Below are positions 57,401 through 64,000 of a DNA stretch of 64,000 bases, piece after piece. The DNA comes from Pyxicephalus adspersus (taxonomy: Eukaryota > Chordata > Amphibia > Anura > Pyxicephalidae). The notes under the pieces were generated by a model. It did not search any database. It saw only the letters and a list, made by a program, of their open reading frames with translations, and was not told the DNA's origin. The stretch covers positions 47,783,494 through 47,847,493 of the forward strand of contig NC_092859.1 in the NCBI RefSeq assembly GCF_032062135.1, in the 5' to 3' direction. Within the stretch, counting starts at the first letter, position 1. Each line of letters starts with the position of its first letter. A program made the position numbers and the translations under genes.

Positions 57401-59996
57401 CACACAGCTTTACCTGAACAGTATCCTGTTACGTGTTTGCAGTGCAGATCACACTGAATATAGCGTTAGAAACCAGTCTGAGCTCTTCCATACCTCTTAC
57501 AGCTCATGTATAGTTGGAAAATACAGCACACATTGTCCCCTAATACTAAAACAGGAAAAAAGTATGGTCATTCGACTCAGTTAGAAACAACACAATCAAG
57601 CGCATGTCCAAGACAGTAGGTTTTACAAGACACCAGGTGTGCCTGCTACAATGATTTCCACAATTCAATACCCAAAGAAGGGGAGAAAATTAAAAAGCAG
57701 AACACTCCTCCATCAAGCACCAGAGGCAATTGTATATGACTCAAAATCAGAATAAAATACTGCCCCAAATTTCTGTAGGATACCAACATCATTTAACCAT
57801 TTCCTCAATAAACAAGTGGATAAATATCTAGTTTGAGTATTTATTTCATATTTTATAATACAATAGGCACACATAAAGAAGTACATTTGTGTTTTTTTCT
57901 ATGTGCCTGGGTTCAGAGATAATGGTATCTTCACTCTATAGATCTACTCAGCATACTTTTTAAAATACGGGAACCTTGGGCCCCATCAAGTTTACATTGT
58001 TATCTCATAGGTGGCTTTAAATAATGTTTTGCAGAGTAGATTTGATGTTTAGTTATCTGGACAATTTGTTACTCAAGCAGGATATTCTTTTACATATTGC
58101 ATGGTAAAGGATAACTGCGTTCTACAGAAAACAAGTCACCTTTCAATTTGCATAGGTATTTTTCTACATATGCTGTAAGTGATAGAGGCTAGCCATAGGT
58201 AGTTTTACCAGGAATATGACACACCTGCCTTGCTATGGCTTTCAACTCAATGCATAACTAGGAGCAGCAACAACATTGTAAACACTTCAATTCCTAAAAA
58301 AAGAAAAGGGTTTGATTAGGATTGCATCTATAATAATAGAAATAAATAGTTGATTCCAAAGTTTGTAGTTACTCTTAAAAGGGTAAATACACAACTTGAT
58401 TAAGCCATTATTTCACTTATTTAATTTTACATGGTAAATCCACAAAGAAAACCTAAATATCAATTATACTTAAAACATATTATACTTGGAGGAAATTTAT
58501 TTTATAAAGTTAAAGCACCGGGACCATCTGTTTTGATTTCTCTGGGTACTAGGGGCATCACACCTATTTAAAGGGGGACATTATACAAAAAGGTACCATG
58601 GTAAACAGAAAGGATCTACAAGACACAGAGAATCCACAAAACATCAAGGTAAAGTCCAACAAAATGCGTGCAAGGAACACTTGCACAAATGGACATTCAT
58701 ATAAAACAAACATGCAACCTTAAAATGTTGTAAAACTGGAGGAATTTATTCATGTATGTACTCGAAAAATGAAAGCAAATCTGTCACTTATTCACAGCTC
58801 AGTTATTTTAAGCATAACTCCAAACCTTATAATTCTGGTTAAATATGACCAAGTGGGGTTCATGACCTGTCGATAATATAAAACATATGGAATTGGCATG
58901 ATAGATGTCCAAAATATGTTAAAACTCATGACATCTAAAAATTAAGCAAAAAAATCACAAATTCTTAAGTTTACCAAACCTTTGCACACCTAGCAAGTGA
59001 CATAGGTACATATACAGTAAAAAAGTTGGTTTATTAACCTCACATATCGAGTGATCCAACAGAACTGCTAGTAGCAGATGTGGGAAACCCAAAATACCTG
59101 CTTATGATATGACCTAATGAGTTTTATAAAGCTGTAGAAGTGACCTAATCATAAATGGTTTAGTAATACATTCACCAAATTAGTAAGAAACTCCTTCTTT
59201 TCATTAAGATAGCCAGAACAAACGGTGTGCAATTATCAAAATAGAAGAGTGGAAAAAGATAGCGAAGACATCAAGGAATGCTTTAGATTTTCAACTAGGC
59301 AGATAACTGCAGCCAAAAAGCATTCACATTACTGAACATGAAATTTTCTCAGCAAAAGGGACAAAAAAGCCATCATAAATATGCTGGAAGCAATAGCTAA
59401 TTAGGAGATAAGCAAAATGTATTAATGCTGAGAAATTAATGAGCTCATAAAGCCAATACCTTTCATAAAGAAGCATGGGCCCAGAAAAGCGAGAGAGGTT
59501 ATGAGAAGGGCCAGTTTAATTTGTGAACCAATTTGTATCTATATTTAAGAATTTAATGGAGCATCCAAGACTTAATTTTAGTTTTAAAAGGAAGGGTCTT
59601 GTAAAAGTTACCCTTACATAGTTCCGTCATTTCAAAAGGTGTTTAAATATTACATCTTTTTTTTTTTTTTTGTTAAGAACTCTAACAAGCCCACAGCACT
59701 TTACCCTTCTGGCTGTTTGAGGTATCAAACATTAGGTATCTTCAGTCCTAGCGCCTGTGGCCTGTAATCCAGCAGATCTGTAAAATTTCCTCAATGTAGA
59801 ACTAACTTTTTCTTAATTTTTTTTTCCAAAATATATTTTTTTTAATTTATAAACCAGAAAGGGTAAAGGGTAGGGTGGTCCAAGAAACTCTAAAACAAAT
59901 TCTTAGAGATTTACTTTATAGGTATATATCAACATTAGAAAAGTTGTGTCACTCATGTAGTATTTTTAAAGCCTTTTAAACATTATAGCTAGTGTC
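54494..59996. other. Longest quiet stretch: no gene or clear repeat
   Basis: About 5.5 kb without recognisable transposon ends or protein motifs. Short frames (for example 56143-56343 minus, 56845-57054 plus) have no domain signature. The low repeat content compared with the rest of the window could mean either old decayed DNA or constrained non-coding sequence. Confidence 0.5.
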
Positions 59997-60000
59997 TTAA

Positions 60001-60306
60001 CCTCCCTGGCAGTATTCCCAAGTGTGGATCAAGGATTAATTTCAGTACCAAAAGCGGTAACCCCAAGCCACACACAGGGTGGAATTGTAAAGGGCTTACC
60101 TGGTCCCCACGAGCCCGCGGCGTCCTCCGGTGATGCTCACCTGGCATCTGTGTCCCTCAGTGATGCCCGGCCAGCATCTGCATCCTCCAGTGATGCCATG
60201 ACAGCATCCATTTTCCTGGCAGTGCGCTGGGGGTGGGACCTGGTGGGAAAATTAAAAACCTCTTTGACATTTAAAAAAATCTAAATATTTAGACCGCCAG
60301 GGAGGT
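60001..60306. mobile_element. TTAA MITE 'CCTCCCTGGCGGT', inverted copy
   Basis: The left end is TTAA (59997-60000) then CCTCCCTGGCAGTATTCCCA; the right end is ATTTAGACCGCCAGGGAGGT, followed by AATAA where TTAA has decayed. The internal ACCAAAAGCGGTAACCCCAA sits near the left end, whereas the same motif is near the right end in the copies at 1-63 and 63329, so this copy is inverted. Direct repeats of a CATCTG-TCCAGTGATGC motif occupy the centre (60130-60200). The frame across it is not a gene. Confidence 0.82.
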
Positions 60307-61354
60307 AATAAAGACCAATTGTAAATGACAAATATTAAAAGGTATGTATATTAATTTAATTCTGACCACAAGATAAAACTATTACACACATGCATCTCAT
60401 CCATTAGGCTGTACACCATTCCTACTGCTGATATGATGTACAAACATGTATAGCTCAACATATACCAATCACATATTCTAAACCTAAGACCTCCATCAAT
60501 TAGCTATGCATCGTAGGATCTGATATGCATTCATCATTATGTTATCTTCAAATTGTTTGGGAGCAGTAAAATGTGATATTCAGAGGTGAGCTTTATTCAC
60601 AGTCTGTTTTACCAAACAAGTCAGCTAAGACAAGCCATTCAGTACTATGATCATAAAGATGTCCTATATACCATCAGCTGTGTGTGATTCAGATGTCTGC
60701 TAACAATTTGCCTTGTAGGAAATCTCACCCAAAAATAAAACTAGTAGGGCATCTGCAGGGAACTACACCTGTCTAGGGAAGTATTACTCTGCCTAGTGTG
60801 AAGTAGTGTCGTTTTACAGGAAAAAAGTAAACAAAGAGAAAAAAAGTGTTTTAAAAGTTAACAATGAAAAGGGAACTAAAGTTTGCAGAAAAATTTGCAG
60901 AAGCGAGGGACAATGTCCCTTCTGCAATAAGCTATTGTACCTGCCTGATTGCTATCTCTGTCAAAATCACTGAGATGTGCAGTTGTTTGCCAGGAAAAAA
61001 CGAGCATCCTGGCTTCTCCTGCAGTTGCTGGGACTGAAAGAATTTCCATGCACCAGCGCAGGAGTTACTGTATGTTATCTTAGCCTGGCCAATCCAGATG
61101 GCCGAAGTTCAAAACAAGGAGGAGAAGGAAGAAGATGGTGAGACCTGTTATACAACAGAGACAGAGCAGAACATAAACTAGGTTTACTTCCATATTAAAA
61201 AGTGTACATATTGGATATTAGAAGATTTCCCCTCGCCTTGTTCTGGTGACAGTTACAAAAATTTGGATTTCCCATTACATGTAGTGGTGGTTGATGACAT
61301 TCAATTGTTGAAAACATTTTGGAACCTTTCAAACCTGCTTCATCATTTGTACTC
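60307..61354. other. Unassigned DNA upstream of the Penelope-like pseudogene
   Basis: No gene is seen. The last 200 bp may contain the poorly preserved N-terminal part of the Penelope-like element, but I could not read it in any frame. Confidence 0.45.
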
Positions 61355-62110
61355 CTAGGCACCATTTAAGACCAATCATCGGCACATCAACTCTGTCACA
61401 TATATTATAGCCAAGTATCTGGCTATTATCCTATCTCTCTTAGTTGGTAACATAGTACACTGTATTCAAAACTTCAAAGAATAGTTTAAAAAGGTAAGTG
61501 ATTTGAAAGTCAGAGAGACAATGGGGTCCTATGAAGTCACTTTCCCATTCACCTGTATACCAACTGCAGAGGCTATTAAGGCTGTGAGAAAACATCCAGA
61601 AAATAAGATCCTTGACAGTAGAACACATCTTAAGCCAGACCAAGAATGTTCCTTGCTGGTCTTAACACCTTAATAACTATTTCACATATAAGTATAGCTT
61701 TGCTGTGGAATAACCAGTATTGTCTCTAACCTGTACCTGGAGGATAACCTTGGGTAGCCTTTAAATTCTTTCAGGGGAATAACAGCAAGTTCAGGTATGT
61801 AGGTGATACAAGGTCAAGATTAGAACACTGGAGATACAAGCGTTCCGTGGGCAGATATGTCAAATTTACACCGGAAATTACCCTTTTTGGACTGCATGTT
61901 AGATGTCAAGAAGGGGGTTTAGTTGAACATTGAGGTCTATGGAAAACCTACCCACACAGACCAATATCTGTTTTTGACTTCCCACTCCACCCACTAAAAC
62001 AAACTGGAGGGTATTAGAACTTTGCAACATCAAGCTGAGATGGTAACAACTAACACAAATCTCTGAAATCTTGCGGCTACCAAGACTGGGCTTTTGATAA
62101 AACATCCTCA
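61355..62110 (+). pseudogene. Penelope-like retroelement reverse transcriptase pseudogene
   Basis: Penelope-like elements copy themselves through a telomerase-related reverse transcriptase. The frame from about 61370 shows HINSVTYIIAKYLAIIL and LVGN, then KKVSDLKVRETMGSYEVTF, PFTCIPTAEAIKAVRKHPEN and LDSRTHLKPDQECSLLVL with one TAG. After disruption come NLYLED near 61730 and FRYVGDT (61790-61810), where the catalytic YVDD has become YVGD. Then VYGKPTHTDQYL (61935-61970), matching the hallmark VYRKPTHTDQYL, and KLEGIRTLQHQAEMV and SCGYQDWAF. The GIY-YIG endonuclease part is not recognisable. Frameshifts and the Asp loss make it dead. Confidence 0.85.
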
Positions 62111-62710
62111 AAGTCAGTATAATGATCCAGACATTTGAAAATTAAGAAAAAGAAGAAACAGTATCAAACTAAATAGATACATCAATACCAAACTTATGAT
62201 TCAGCAAACCAGTTGATGAACCAGTTAATGCCGGCATCACACGCAGACACTGCATGTTGAGGGAAGATGTCTATTTATCAAGTGGGGCCACGTATGAGAA
62301 GTTACCTCTTGATAGACTCCTCTCTATATATGATGTGCATGTAGTAACTATTTGGAAGGTGATGTGAGAGACTTCATTACAAACACTTTTGAACATTGCA
62401 CATGTTTGGGTTGCCCAATTCAATACTTTTGTGTATGAACTTGATTGGCTGCTTCTATTGTTGTTGAGAAAGCAGCTTCATGGGCTGTGAAACGCGTTGG
62501 CAATAATTGGGTTCTGGTAGTAACCAGTTTGTTATGACTATAACTGGAAACACTGTAAAATGATTGACTGGAAGCCTGGGGAGCATGGCTCTGAAGATAT
62601 TGTTTGAATCAATTAGAAGTATTTAAGAGAACCATATGTTATATATATATTCTGCTTGTATTTTATTATTTATAAATAAATAATATATTTTAAATTGCAA
62701 TATATTTTTG
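62111..62710 (+). mobile_element. 3' tail of the Penelope-like element
   Basis: Non-coding sequence follows the RT pseudogene and includes the hammerhead-like motif (62456-62505) and an AT-rich end containing ATTTTATTATTTATA (62660-62674), also present in the nested arms at 33.5 kb. I infer that it belongs to the element. The exact end and target duplication are not visible. Confidence 0.5.
62456..62505 (+). ncRNA. Degenerate hammerhead-ribozyme-like motif
   Basis: Stem I TATTGTT (62456-62462) can pair with GGCAATA (62499-62505) with two G-U pairs. Stem II GCAGC (62472-62476) pairs with GCTGT (62484-62488). GAAA (62489-62492) is followed by the palindrome CGCG and TT, a possible UH site. The first core strand reads TTGAGAA instead of CUGANGA, two changes, so the motif is probably inactive. 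Its place downstream of a Penelope-like RT agrees with published hammerheads in that group. Confidence 0.5.
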
Positions 62711-63324
62711 GTGTACATATAGGGATCTGAAAACCCCTAATTTTCTGAAAAAATTGAGTACCAAACTGATGATAGGATTCTTTCGACCAGTTAACTACAA
62801 TTTTTATTTTAGACAAAATACATCTTATCCATACTCTGCAGTAAAATCCATTTTCTGAAAATAACAGAAAAAGGCTAGGTAGGCAATGCCTTTGATTTCT
62901 GTTATGTGTGTGCCACCCAAAAGATCAGTCACAATTAATTTAAGCAGTGCATTCCAGCAATAGCAACATCCCATGTATTGGTGGCCATTGGTGCTGTAAT
63001 ATACTGCAAAGTTCTTTGTGTGCTTATAATAATGTGTAATAAATAACCCTTATTAATTTCTTAGAAGCAACACCTTTGTGTATCCACAGCCAACTCCATG
63101 AAAGGGAATGCTCTTTAGGAAATGTGACTGAAGCGTTTATCACTGTCACACTGCTCTTTTCTCAAGGACCTCTTCTAATTAAGTATTTCAGTTTCAGTAA
63201 ACTTTAAGCACACTGCTTAATTAGACTTTGACACCACACTCAACAATTTTAAACAGACATAACTTATTAGAAAAAAAATGTTCAGGATAAAATTACATAA
63301 AATACATTTTAGGCAAATATATCC
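62711..63324. other. Unassigned DNA, no gene seen
   Basis: AT-rich DNA without recognisable repeat ends or frames. Confidence 0.5.
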
Positions 63325-63328
63325 TTAA

Positions 63329-63549
63329 CCTTCCTGGCGGTATAAATACTAAGTATTTTTAAATGTAAAAGCGGTACATTTAAAAATACTTCGCTGGAGG
63401 ACGCCGTGGGCATCACTGGAGGGCGCCGCTGGAACCTAGAAACCAGTTAGGACTTTTAAACTCCCTGGCAATTCCAGTGTGGCTCGGGGTTACTGCTTTT
63501 GGTATGGAAAATTCAACCTGAGCCACACTCGGGAATACTCCCAGGGAAG
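63329..63549. mobile_element. TTAA MITE 'CCTCCCTGGCGGT', complete copy
   Basis: TTAA at 63325-63328 and 63550-63553 flanks the termini CCTTCCTGGCGGTATAAATA and ATACTCCCAGGGAAG. An internal hairpin (AAGTATTTTTAAATGTA... and TACATTTAAAAATACTT) lies at the left. CGGGGTTACTGCTTTTGGTA near the right end matches the other two copies. It is 221 bp and non-coding. Confidence 0.85.
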
Positions 63550-63752
63550 TTAAAGTGGAACAATGGAGAATTCCAAATACAAACCTGTACTACTAAGATC
63601 TTTAATTCTGTTATGTGTATACAGTAGTATTGACACCTATGACGAACATACCTGGTTTAGAGAGCTCATGTTTTTCCTGCCACTGTCAAACAGTATAGCT
63701 TAGTGAAAGACATGTCCTTAGCCTTCTTTGAAGGAAAATCTTGTGCCCCAAA

Positions 63753-63969
63753 CAATGGGCATGATGTATTAAAGCTCTCCAAGGTTGGGGAAGATTGATT
63801 ATTATGGGTGAACCTAGGTGATCTCGCAAACCTGGATTGTATTTAATAAAATTATTTGCAATTATTTGGCAAAGTTTACAATCCAGAACTATATCCCTTC
63901 AAGGTTTACCGGATCATCCAAACAGACTATCTTCTCCAGTCTTGGAGAGTTTTATTAAAACCAGCCCCT
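63753..63969. mobile_element. Palindromic 'CCTGATTTATTAAAGC' MITE, fourth copy
   Basis: The left arm CAATGGGCATGATGTATTAA, then AGCTCTCCAAGG, and the right arm CAGTCTTGGAGAGTTTTATT are inverted counterparts. The inner blocks differ from the 5765 and 13225 copies (GAAGATTGATTATTATGGGT) but resemble the copy at 1857-2041, so at least two subfamilies exist in the window. Confidence 0.8.
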
Positions 63970-64000
63970 GTGTGTACAAACAAAACAAGCTGTTTTAGTA

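Overview
This window is non-coding nuclear DNA from a vertebrate, almost certainly an anuran amphibian and probably a ranoid (neobatrachian) frog. That rests on the repeats, several of which I recognise as families abundant in frog genomes: a tRNA-derived SINE whose tail matches an L2-type LINE, Tc1-like transposons, hAT elements, short CpG-rich hairpin MITEs and a Penelope-like retroelement. The genus cannot be fixed from sequence alone. The DNA is AT-rich with many homopolymer and (TA)n/(ATT)n tracts. I found no convincing host exon, tRNA, rRNA, snRNA or promoter. All protein-like signal comes from dead transposable elements, so the window reads as a large intron or an intergenic desert.

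Layout. 1-6000: a TTAA-flanked MITE end, two palindromic 'CCTGATTTATTAAAGC' MITEs, a TA-flanked Tigger-like element (3005-3494) and a possible LTR fragment. 6-17 kb: mostly unassigned DNA with a CpG-type MITE (11.1 kb), another palindromic MITE (13.2 kb), a probable solo LTR with 5-bp duplications (13538-14236) and a small hAT with TAGCT duplications (15990-16163). 17-25 kb: a 959-bp hAT with internal repeats, a 306-bp hAT, a SINE cluster carrying a seven-copy 13-bp minisatellite, and a Tc1-like pseudogene. 25-32 kb: CpG-rich MITEs, a 'GTTCGG' MITE and a second Tc1-like pseudogene with a perfect 26-bp-arm palindrome.

32-46 kb is the richest part. A hAT with perfect 8-bp duplications (32956-34007) contains two inverted arms, each with a hammerhead-ribozyme-like motif. 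Next come a Tc1 end, a tandem duplication, a TIR-bounded transposon (36450-38201) with a broken Cys-rich ORF of a family I cannot place in a superfamily, an L2 3' end, and an internally deleted L1-like LINE between perfect 14-bp duplications (42068-45560). 46-64 kb: paired GTTCGG MITEs, a rearranged Tc1 pseudogene, a hAT, a full SINE, a long quiet stretch, TTAA MITEs, and a Penelope-like reverse transcriptase pseudogene (61355-62110) followed about 350 bp downstream by a degenerate hammerhead-like motif.

How parts relate: the SINE shares its tail with the L2 LINE, as expected if L2 enzymes mobilise it. The hammerhead-bearing arms inside the hAT share a 15-bp tail word with the Penelope-like element at 62.6 kb, which suggests they are detached Penelope tails. 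None of the elements appears capable of making its own enzyme now. All family assignments come from recalled motifs, not database searches.
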